DNA of 7,847 bases from JADHZC01 sp964409505 (GTDB lineage Bacteria > Pseudomonadota > Alphaproteobacteria > Rickettsiales > Rickettsiaceae), in the NCBI GenBank assembly GCA_964409505.1, contig CAYPDK010000001.1:1-7847 (forward strand), read 5' to 3'. Made by a program: the position numbers and the translations under genes. Each line of letters opens with the position of its first letter. Positions within the stretch are counted from its first letter, which is position 1. A model generated the notes under the pieces. It did no database searches. It was not told the DNA's origin and saw only the letters and a program-made list of their open reading frames with translations. Positions 1 through 6,142 of the stretch are shown one piece after another.

Positions 1-1055
1 TTTTTCAAAAAAGACATACGAAATTGCTCTTGAAAATCATTATCACTCAGGTTTTGCACGTAATTATAGGCTAAAAGAGAAGCTCTTGCCCAGGGGTGTG
101 TTGGCATTATGCATTGGTGACTATGATCTGACATTGTTTGGGATTGATCATATATTTGTGCTCTTTTATTAACCCAAAATGCTGTATCTTGGTCAGATAA
201 CGAGACTTTAATATGTTGGGAGTTGTTCTTATCTGCTCCGTGTTGCTCTGTATTTGTTTGAGTGTTGTTGAGAATAGGTTTTAAATAGTGTCTTATTGTT
301 GAGGCTAATTCAAAAGTTACGCTCTTATTCTTCGGGGGGTTGGATACATTTTCAATGGAGTAAGCCCTTTCAATGGAGTAAGCCCTATTTGTACTTAGAA
401 TAGAAGAACATAACAGTGTATAAAGACCTATATCTAAAAGATACTTTTTATTCTCTATAGGAATAGAGAATACTCCTGGTTGTATAGGGGCAGAAGAATT
501 ATTTTGTGCTTGAATAATAATGTCTTTAAAATCTTCGTTAAATTTACCCAAAATATATGAATCACTTAACAAGTGATTGGATATTAGACTTTCAAAATTA
601 CTTATGATTTTTTGGTATGTCTCAGTGGTGTTCCTTTTGTAATCTTTACAGGGGCCCAGGACAGAAAGAGCTATTTTAAGAATTATAGATTCAGCGTTTT
701 TAGGGAACTCAATATGATGATTCTCTGATGGGGTATTATTTTTTATTGCCGCGTATTTCAATCGTAAGTTTGTTACAATTGGAATAAACGACTCTCTCTC
801 AATATTGCAGGAATAATTGTTCTCTGGGCCATCTTTGAGCTTTTCGTGTATCAAGCTAAAAAGTATATTAATCTTATTAGTAAAATTATCGTTAAACATT
901 AAAAAACATTTATTAAGTAAGTTATCCTGTTCTAAGGCTGTTTCAGAGAGTCTAATATTAAGGTCTGGATCTGAAATAGTCATTAGTCTATTTTCTAAAG
1001 GATTATTAGGGATTTGTAGTGGACTGGACTTGGATTGAGTAGTGTTTCTAGGCAT
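1..1055 (-). CDS. Unrecognised protein, N-terminal 351 residues (C-terminus off the left edge)
   Basis: Reading the minus strand from the ATG at 1053-1055 gives 351 codons without a stop, ending only at the window edge, so the gene is 3'-partial. An in-frame stop at 1068-1070 makes this ATG the first possible start; no Shine-Dalgarno is evident before it. The product begins MPRNTTQSKSSPLQ, has a Ser/Pro/Asn-rich start, and is then a mixed, apparently soluble sequence without a signal peptide or membrane segment. Near residues 225-236 it carries a tandem RAYSIE duplication. Near the edge is a His/Trp-containing stretch (SDHSHQCIMPTHPWARAS, residues about 309-326). I do not recognise a family. 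By hand count, lines 61-120 and 181-240 hold 26 and 25 G+C per 60, against 9 per 60 in a sampled addB line (1921-1980), so its composition differs from the core genes. It is transcribed divergently from the tRNA-addB unit. A secreted host-interaction protein is possible but is only a guess. Confidence 0.8.
   Translation of the reverse strand, partial: MPRNTTQSKSSPLQIPNNPLENRLMTISDPDLNIRLSETALEQDNLLNKCFLMFNDNFTNKINILFSLIHEKLKDGPENNYSCNIERESFIPIVTNLRLKYAAIKNNTPSENHHIEFPKNAESIILKIALSVLGPCKDYKRNTTETYQKIISNFESLISNHLLSDSYILGKFNEDFKDIIIQAQNNSSAPIQPGVFSIPIENKKYLLDIGLYTLLCSSILSTNRAYSIERAYSIENVSNPPKNKSVTFELASTIRHYLKPILNNTQTNTEQHGADKNNSQHIKVSLSDQDTAFWVNKRAQIYDQSQTMSDHSHQCIMPTHPWARASLLAYNYVQNLSDNDFQEQFRMSFLK
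350..386 (-). repeat. 18-bp perfect tandem duplication inside the left-edge gene
   Basis: The 18-base unit TTCAATGGAGTAAGCCCT occurs twice back to back at 351-368 and 369-386, with one more matching T at 350. The length is a multiple of three, so the duplication keeps the minus-strand frame and encodes RAYSIE twice. Identity is perfect, which points to a recent slippage or unequal-crossover event. Confidence 0.92.
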
Positions 1056-1221
1056 AAAGTTAAATAATTATGTTAACAAAAATTAATATTAATTAAGGAT
1101 TGTAGCATATTATTTTATTAAAAAAAAGATATATTTCATATAATACAAAATCTTATTTTTTATTAAGGACTTTATTTATTGATAAACATATAAAAACAAT
1201 ATAAACTTTCCCTTATAATCA
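1056..1221. promoter_or_regulatory. AT-rich divergent intergenic region
   Basis: This spacer separates the leftward orphan gene from the rightward tRNA-addB-nusB unit and should carry promoters for both. Several TATAAT-like hexamers are present: plus strand 1139-1144 and 1200-1205, and TACAAT on the minus strand at 1099-1104, which lies 43 bases before the leftward ATG. None has a convincing -35 except the candidate listed separately for the tRNA. In DNA this AT-rich most such matches arise by chance. I see no coding frame or operator here. Confidence 0.5.
1179..1205 (+). promoter_or_regulatory. Candidate promoter of the tRNA-Ala/addB/nusB unit
   Basis: TTGATA at 1179-1184 matches the sigma-70 -35 consensus at five of six positions. 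TATAAA at 1200-1205 matches the -10 consensus at five of six. The 15-base spacer is shorter than ideal. Transcription would start near 1212, leaving a 5' leader of about 10 bases for RNase P to remove before the tRNA at 1222. The geometry suits a tRNA promoter, but the AT-rich background makes the call tentative. Confidence 0.35.
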
Positions 1222-1293
1222 GGGGCTATAGTTCAGTGGTAGAACGTTTGAATGGCATTCAAGATGTCGGCAGTTCGATTCTGCCTAGCTCCA
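1222..1293 (+). tRNA. tRNA-Ala, anticodon GGC
   Basis: A complete 72-nt cloverleaf can be folded by eye. The acceptor stem GGGGCTA pairs with TAGCTCC, and the discriminator is A at 1293. The D arm is GTTC/GAAC around AGTGGTA. The anticodon stem TTTGA/TCAAG encloses the loop ATGGCAT with anticodon GGC at 1254-1256. The T arm is GGCAG/CTGCC around TTCGATT. The third acceptor pair is G3:U70, the identity element for alanyl-tRNA synthetase, which confirms alanine independently of the anticodon. The 3' CCA is not encoded (the next bases are CAG), so it must be added by tRNA nucleotidyltransferase after end trimming. The tRNA reads GCC and GCU codons. It lies immediately before addB with no terminator between. 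Confidence 0.96.
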
Positions 1294-1322
1294 CAGATTC
1301 GTAAAAAGTGATTAAATAAAAT

Positions 1323-4067
1323 ATGGATGATCAAAAAATACAGACAGTTTCTTCAAAAGAAAATTTGCTTCAAGTTATAAAAGAAAATATACAAATTCTT
1401 TGTAAGCAAAAATCTCTAGATATAAAACTCATCTTACCAAATGGTATATTTTGTCTTGAAGTAAAGAAGAAAATTTTACAAAAAAATATTGTTTCTAAAT
1501 TCAGTGTAGAAGTAGTATCTATTGACCAATTAAAAAGTCACTCAAATATATACGTACTTGATGATATGAAAGAAAAAATTCTCTTATCTAATATTATTCT
1601 CTCTTTTAAAGAGCTTAATTATACACTTCTACAGGCGATTTCTTTGAGTGCAGAACTTGCTAATCTTTTTTTTGTACTTGAGACAAACAAAATACAAATA
1701 GAAAAAATACAAAATATTGAACAATTAGAATTGGCTAAACATTGGGAATTAACTACTAAATTTTTGATTTTTGCTTACAAAAAAAGGGAGGAATACTTAA
1801 AACTTTATTCTCTTCTCTCAAAGGCTCAATATCAAGAACTTCTTCTAACTCAAGAAATTAATGACTTAAAAAATAGCAAAAAGAATTTCTCTATTCTTGT
1901 GTCTATAATAAATAATAGTGTTATTTTCTATGAATTTATTAAAAATTTTCTATCTATTGATAATACCAAGATAATATTACCGATTATTCCAGACTATATA
2001 ACACAAGAATCTACAGAATTTGTTAATTCCCAAGAAAAAAGCCCTTTTTTTGTGATATATGAAATGTTGAAAAACACTTTAGATGATAAAATGTTATGTC
2101 TTTTTCCAGCTCAAAAAAAAACTACTAGCATAAATAACAGAATAAATACTGTTTTTAAGGGCATGACTGAAAAAAATCCCTATAGGATAAACATATCTTA
2201 CAAAGAATTTGATAGTCCATTCCTAGAAGCAAATTATGTAACACTTAAAAGCAAACATCTCCTAGATCAAAACGTAGACTTAAATCTTGCAATTATCGTT
2301 AAAAATCCCAATATAAAAATCCTATATACTCGTCTATTACAAGAATTAAATATAAAATATTCAGATATGATAGGAAATGAATTAATTAACTATAACGCTG
2401 TATCTTTTATTTTGATTCTAGCAGAAGTAATATATGATGAATTTTCTCTCTCTGCTTTATTTAGCCTATTAAACCATCCATTTTTGATAAGTAAAAATTC
2501 ATCAAAGTTGTTACATATTTTAACACAAGATGAATTTAGATTCTGTAGATCTTTATCAGAAATTACGAGCTCTATAAAGATTTTAGATGAATGTAGAGAA
2601 GAATTTTTAAGTTGGTTTAAAAATATTATCTCTATTATTGATAATACAGAATATCGGAAGCATAATTTGAAACAAAAATTGTTAAACCTAATACGTATAG
2701 CTCAAATACTGTCTCCTGGCATATGGGAGCACAATATTGGTGTTCTTAATTATTTGAAGGAGATTACTCTCTCTATTGAAGATTTTGTTATACATAATAA
2801 TTATAAAACAGCTCAAGTATTTTACTTTATTCTAAAAAATAAAAGAGATTATAATTTTAATACGAGAGCCTCTGTAATGTTTTGTAAACCAGAAGAGGCT
2901 GCTTTGATCAATTTTGATGTGATATTTTTAGTCGATTTTAATGAAGCAACATATTCATCATCACAGGAAAAAAATCCTTGGATACATAACAAATTACAAA
3001 AAGCTTTGAATTTAAATTTTTGGCAAAATAAATTAGGTAAAGAAATATATTATACCTGCTTAAATCTTGACAATGAACAGGTAATTATTACAAGAGCTAA
3101 AAGAAATTTACTAGGTCAAGAGTCAAAAGAAGCTTTTCTTTTAAAAAAAATAAAATATTTTTTTCCTAATTCAGAAAATCAGGAAGCACAAGCTCCAATT
3201 ATAGAAGATGTAAGACTAGCAAATGTAGCCACATCATTTAATACTAACATCAAAACTCTAAAGCAATTTCCAAATAAAATCTCAGCCACAGACATTTTTA
3301 TCTTAATGAATGCTCCTTATAACTTTTATGCAAAGAAAATTCTAAATTTGAAGAAAAAAGATTTTCATTTCGAAAATGAAATAGCACCTAACATATTTGG
3401 AAATATAGTTCATAAAATCTTTTCTATCTACAGCTCTTCAACAATGGCTTGTGCAAAAAATGTTAGTAAAGATCAGGAGCAGTATATAAGCTCAATAGCT
3501 TGTAATTTATTGGCATCAGAATCTTTAAGTGATAACTTAAAGAGAGAAATATACATAAAGTTAACTCCCATAACAAAAGATTATATAACTTATCATAATT
3601 CAAGACAAAAAAATATAAATTATTTATTTTCAGAAAGAAAGGGTAGTTTTTTTCTAACAATAGAAGACAAACCTATAGAAATAGTTGCGATTGCGGATAG
3701 AATAGAAGTAGATATGCATGGAAGAGCCACTATAATGGATTATAAAACTGGAGCTATAGCTTCTAAAAAAAATGTTTATAGCGGACTTGTTCCACAGTTA
3801 GTAATAGAGGCAATGATTCTTTATGAGGGAGGTTTTAATATAGATTTTAAAGATATAAAGTCTCTAATTTATGTTAAGATCAACACTTCTAGTCCTCATA
3901 TAGAGGAACAGGAGCTCAAGATCACAGAAGAAGAAATAAAAAAACACAGAGCGGCATTAAAGCGTGTTCTTACTTATTACGTTACGGAAGGAAAATTTTT
4001 TATCAAACCTAATCTCATGGAATATGATGATTACTTGTATTTATCAAGGCGAGAATCATTAAGGTAA
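1323..4067 (+). CDS. addB: AddB, double-strand break repair subunit with RecB-type nuclease domain
   Basis: This is the B subunit of the AddAB helicase-nuclease, which resects double-strand breaks to single strands for RecA loading; the partner AddA is not in the window. The 914-aa product has the alphaproteobacterial AddB layout. The inactivated helicase-like part includes FLVDFNEATY (about 535-544), a following NPWIHNKLQKALNL block, and ITRAKR (589-594). A C-terminal PD-(D/E)XK nuclease shows His697 in GNIVHKIF, Asp792 in ADRIE, Asp806 and Lys808 in MDYKTG, and Gln825-Leu826. By motif alignment these correspond to the four catalytic residues and the QL motif of RecB nucleases. I see no intact Walker A motif, and no cysteine follows the nuclease motifs, so the iron-sulfur staple of Firmicutes AddB is missing, as expected for alphaproteobacteria. 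An in-frame stop at 1317-1319 fixes the ATG as the first start; its Shine-Dalgarno is weak. nusB follows after 6 bases, so the two are an operon. Confidence 0.9.
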   Translation: MDDQKIQTVSSKENLLQVIKENIQILCKQKSLDIKLILPNGIFCLEVKKKILQKNIVSKFSVEVVSIDQLKSHSNIYVLDDMKEKILLSNIILSFKELNYTLLQAISLSAELANLFFVLETNKIQIEKIQNIEQLELAKHWELTTKFLIFAYKKREEYLKLYSLLSKAQYQELLLTQEINDLKNSKKNFSILVSIINNSVIFYEFIKNFLSIDNTKIILPIIPDYITQESTEFVNSQEKSPFFVIYEMLKNTLDDKMLCLFPAQKKTTSINNRINTVFKGMTEKNPYRINISYKEFDSPFLEANYVTLKSKHLLDQNVDLNLAIIVKNPNIKILYTRLLQELNIKYSDMIGNELINYNAVSFILILAEVIYDEFSLSALFSLLNHPFLISKNSSKLLHILTQDEFRFCRSLSEITSSIKILDECREEFLSWFKNIISIIDNTEYRKHNLKQKLLNLIRIAQILSPGIWEHNIGVLNYLKEITLSIEDFVIHNNYKTAQVFYFILKNKRDYNFNTRASVMFCKPEEAALINFDVIFLVDFNEATYSSSQEKNPWIHNKLQKALNLNFWQNKLGKEIYYTCLNLDNEQVIITRAKRNLLGQESKEAFLLKKIKYFFPNSENQEAQAPIIEDVRLANVATSFNTNIKTLKQFPNKISATDIFILMNAPYNFYAKKILNLKKKDFHFENEIAPNIFGNIVHKIFSIYSSSTMACAKNVSKDQEQYISSIACNLLASESLSDNLKREIYIKLTPITKDYITYHNSRQKNINYLFSERKGSFFLTIEDKPIEIVAIADRIEVDMHGRATIMDYKTGAIASKKNVYSGLVPQLVIEAMILYEGGFNIDFKDIKSLIYVKINTSSPHIEEQELKITEEEIKKHRAALKRVLTYYVTEGKFFIKPNLMEYDDYLYLSRRESLR

Positions 4068-4073
4068 TACAGA

Positions 4074-4541
4074 ATGAAGAAGATTAAAATAAATGCAAAA
4101 TTTATAGCTAGAATAGCAGCAGTGCAATCCATGTATAAAGAGTTGTTTTATGAATCGATAGAGCAGGAAAACACCAAAGAGCACTATACAGAAGACACAC
4201 AAGACGAAATCATTAATTTATTTGAAGAAGTTGACAGTAAAAAATATAAGATAAAAGTGAATCACAAATTTTTAAACAGGCTTTTATTGTTAAGATTTAA
4301 TAATGCACGAGAGATAGATATGGTTATAAATTCTCTTTGTAGTAATAAGACAAAGCAGTTGGACATTATTGTTTTTTCAATACTTAGGATTGCTATAACA
4401 GAATTAAAATATTTAAAAGAGGAGACTCCATATAAAGTAGCAATTAGTCAGTACACAGATATAGCTGGAGAAATGCTTAATTTGCCTCAAGTAGGTTTTG
4501 TTAATTCCATCCTAGACTCTTTTTCAAAAACAGAATTATAG
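4074..4541 (+). CDS. nusB: Transcription antitermination factor NusB
   Basis: NusB binds boxA RNA together with ribosomal protein S10 (NusE) and supports antitermination on rRNA operons. The 155-aa all-helical product carries the family's N-terminal helix signature ARIAAVQSMYKE (about 12-23), the TPYKVAISQYTDIAGEM segment (118-134) and the C-terminal FVNSILDSF (142-150). It is somewhat longer than typical NusB proteins of about 140 aa. The extra length lies in an acidic insertion after the first helix (about 28-55), a region that varies in the family. The gene starts 6 bases after addB. An AAGG at 4061-4064, inside the last addB codons, can act as Shine-Dalgarno with 9 bases to the ATG, so translation may be coupled. 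A hairpin terminator follows at 4565-4613. Confidence 0.93.
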   Translation: MKKIKINAKFIARIAAVQSMYKELFYESIEQENTKEHYTEDTQDEIINLFEEVDSKKYKIKVNHKFLNRLLLLRFNNAREIDMVINSLCSNKTKQLDIIVFSILRIAITELKYLKEETPYKVAISQYTDIAGEMLNLPQVGFVNSILDSFSKTEL

Positions 4542-4564
4542 TTCTACATTGGGTCTTGAGTTAT

Positions 4565-4613
4565 GAGAGAAAATGTTAAATTAATTATCATTCTCTCTTT
4601 TTCTCTTTTTTCC
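4565..4613 (+). terminator. Intrinsic terminator of the addB-nusB transcript, overlapping the trmB 3' end
   Basis: GAGAGAA at 4565-4571 pairs with TTCTCTC at 4591-4597 across a 19-base AT-rich loop. It is followed in the plus direction by TTTTTCTCTTTTTT. The stem begins 23 bases after the nusB stop. In the minus direction no U-run follows, so it works for nusB rather than trmB. The stem is short and the loop large, so efficiency is uncertain. Confidence 0.55.
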
Positions 4614-5276
4614 ATTTTTGGAGATATATATATAATATATCTCACTTCCTTTCAAAAGAGCTTTTTTATGGTATTTTGTAGGGATATAATCTTTGAATCC
4701 TGAAAAGTTATCTCCTGCATCTTTTATAGAAAAATTTTCTATAGATTGGAATAAGTCGTAACCATATGTAAAGTATTCTTTGCAATCTGATAAAAATATT
4801 AAAAACGCTCCCTCTCTCAGCTTTGATTCTATTATTTTAACTCTTATTTTGTTGAAAAGTCTACGTTTTTTTTGAGAATTTTTAGGCCAAGGGTCAGGAA
4901 ATAAAGTATATATTCCATCAAGAGAATCTTTAGGTAAAATTTCCATAAGTAAATCTACATCTTCTGTCCATAGAAGGAAATTTTTCAAAGAATGGAATTC
5001 AGATAATTTTAAAAATTTTATTATTCCATTGATATAAACATCAACAATTATAAAAAGGTCATTTTGGTTATGCTGCATTTGATTTATTGCGTGTTCTCCT
5101 GTGCCTATACCAATTTCAAGATAGGTTTTTCTATTTTTAGAGTATTGTAGAAAATTTTGTTTAGAAAATTTGTACTTACTGCTTAGGTTTTGAAGAATTT
5201 GTAAAGATTTTTCAGAAATAGATCTATATTTTCTTCTAGCAAAAGATTTATTTAAAATGATTTTATTTTTGTTCAC
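4581..5276 (-). CDS. trmB: tRNA (guanine-N7-)-methyltransferase TrmB
   Basis: TrmB transfers a methyl group from S-adenosylmethionine to N7 of guanosine 46 in the tRNA variable loop. The 231-aa product has the SAM-binding loop LEIGIGTGEHA (53-63), the family signature LFPDPWPK (125-132) followed by KKRRLFN (136-142), and the C-terminal TKYHKKALLKG (200-210). Two normally conserved signature positions look altered: the Arg-His usually found in PDPWxKxRHxKRR is Ser134-Gln135, and the Glu of the C-terminal T-x-x-E motif is His203. The start is a GTG at 5274-5276. An in-frame stop lies at 5283-5285 and there is no nearby Met codon, so GTG is the best choice although no clear Shine-Dalgarno precedes it; coupling to recO, which ends 20 bases upstream, is likely. 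The Lys/Arg-rich last residues are encoded by the strand opposite the nusB terminator tail. Confidence 0.92.
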   Translation of the reverse strand: MNKNKIILNKSFARRKYRSISEKSLQILQNLSSKYKFSKQNFLQYSKNRKTYLEIGIGTGEHAINQMQHNQNDLFIIVDVYINGIIKFLKLSEFHSLKNFLLWTEDVDLLMEILPKDSLDGIYTLFPDPWPKNSQKKRRLFNKIRVKIIESKLREGAFLIFLSDCKEYFTYGYDLFQSIENFSIKDAGDNFSGFKDYIPTKYHKKALLKGSEIYYIYISKNGKKRKRENDN

Positions 5277-5296
5277 GAGGTTTTAATTTACAATTT

Positions 5297-6016
5297 TTAT
5301 TGTTCTATGTCTTCATCATAATTATTTACTATATGATTGAGGAAAAGTTCTCTCTCTTTACAAGAATAATTTTGTAATATGTGTTTTTTTATAAAATAAC
5401 TTGTAAGTCTTAAAGATTCTTTAATTTGAGTATAGCTTGGTGAAATGGATGTATCTATAAGATTTGCTGGAAGAGGTAATAATTTGTTTTTATATGGATT
5501 ACCAATACGACGACAGACAGCTTTTGCTGATTTAGGAGAAACATATACTAAATCAGTGCTTTGATCAGTGATTACGCATTTTGTAAAGTCTATTTTGTAT
5601 CCTGCAAATTCTAGTAATAAAAGCTCTATTTCTATATATTTTGATACAGAAAAAGATTTACTTATTTCAAAGAGAAAGCTATTAAATTTGTCAAAAAAAA
5701 TATTTTGAGTTTCTTTTTCCTTAAATGCTCTTTGTACTAGGGATATTATGGATCTTAGAGCATATAGCTTAGTTTTATTTAGTAATGCACTTGAAGTATA
5801 AGAATTAATCACTTCATATTTTATAATTCCTAAATGTTCTGCGAGCCTTCCTCTCCAAATCAGGTCAACAAGACATCCCTCCAATATAGGGGCCTTCTTT
5901 CTGCTTGTAACAACTCCAGAATATATTCCATGATTTTGGGTAAATATCCTCACTATGAAAGAATTTTCTTTGAAACGCTTGCCACTAAGAATTATACCTA
6001 TATCGCTAAACTGCAT
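5297..6016 (-). CDS. recO: DNA repair protein RecO
   Basis: RecO works with RecR (and RecF) to load RecA onto SSB-coated single-stranded DNA in gap repair and RecFOR-type recombination. The 239-aa product begins with the N-terminal OB-fold sequence (FSDIGIILSGKRFKENSFIV, then the TQNHGIYSGVV strand). It continues with the alphaproteobacterial block IWRGRLAEHLG (53-63), ELLLLEFAGYKIDFTKC (131-147), DLVYVSPKSAKAV (155-167) and GNPYKNKLLPLP (172-183). Its cysteines (48, 147, 168, 219) do not form CxxC pairs, so the zinc finger of some RecO proteins is missing, as in related alphaproteobacteria. The ATG at 6014-6016 is preceded closely by an in-frame stop; its Shine-Dalgarno is weak. trmB follows 20 bases downstream, so the two are probably co-transcribed. 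Having addB and recO in one neighbourhood suggests both presynaptic RecA-loading routes are retained. Confidence 0.9.
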   Translation of the reverse strand: MQFSDIGIILSGKRFKENSFIVRIFTQNHGIYSGVVTSRKKAPILEGCLVDLIWRGRLAEHLGIIKYEVINSYTSSALLNKTKLYALRSIISLVQRAFKEKETQNIFFDKFNSFLFEISKSFSVSKYIEIELLLLEFAGYKIDFTKCVITDQSTDLVYVSPKSAKAVCRRIGNPYKNKLLPLPANLIDTSISPSYTQIKESLRLTSYFIKKHILQNYSCKERELFLNHIVNNYDEDIEQ

Positions 6017-6059
6017 AAACTAATACTTACTACAATTTACTCCGTAATTCAAAGTGAAA

Positions 6060-6075
6060 ATTTCAATTTTGAAAT
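6060..6075. repeat. 7-bp inverted repeat just downstream of the recO -10
   Basis: ATTTCAA and TTGAAAT face each other across two bases. The position next to the candidate recO -10 fits an operator or a small leader hairpin. A 7-bp AT-rich palindrome is common by chance in such DNA, so function is unproven. Confidence 0.3.
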
Positions 6076-6081
6076 ATTATA
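6076..6081 (-). promoter_or_regulatory. Candidate -10 element for recO-trmB
   Basis: On the minus strand this reads TATAAT, a perfect -10 hexamer, 59 bases before the recO ATG. No good -35 is found 16-18 bases upstream. Immediately downstream, around the expected start of transcription, lies a short inverted repeat (6060-6075) that could be an operator. Read-through from the 309-aa gene upstream is also possible, since no terminator is visible in the 126-base gap. Confidence 0.35.
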
Positions 6082-6142
6082 CTAGATATTTTTATACCGA
6101 TATGTATGGTAGCTCATTATTCTTAGAGTGAGACTGATCTAT

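Noticed and set aside
449..472. 9-bp inverted repeat with a six-base loop inside the left-edge gene
   Set aside because: It falls in the middle of an open frame, has no T-tract, and short AT-rich palindromes are expected by chance. A short palindromic element is possible but unsupported.
560..578. 8-bp hairpin AATCACTT/AAGTGATT inside the left-edge gene
   Set aside because: It is intragenic and short, with no repeated copy seen elsewhere in the window.
817..1038. Plus-strand open frame of 73 codons
   Set aside because: It lies wholly antisense to the 351-codon leftward gene, has no ribosome binding site and gives a low-complexity Leu/Ser product.
1214..1219. TATAAT just before the tRNA as its -10 box
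   Set aside because: Only two bases separate it from the tRNA 5' end, so transcription would start inside the tRNA.
1222..1293. Reading the tRNA as tRNA-Gly
   Set aside because: The anticodon in loop ATGGCAT is GGC, not GCC, and the acceptor stem has the G3:U70 pair specific to alanine.
3463..3660. Minus-strand open frame of 65 codons
   Set aside because: It is antisense to the conserved nuclease half of addB and has no independent support.
5834..6085. Plus-strand open frame of 83 codons
   Set aside because: It is antisense to the conserved N-terminus of recO and the recO promoter region; no recognisable product.
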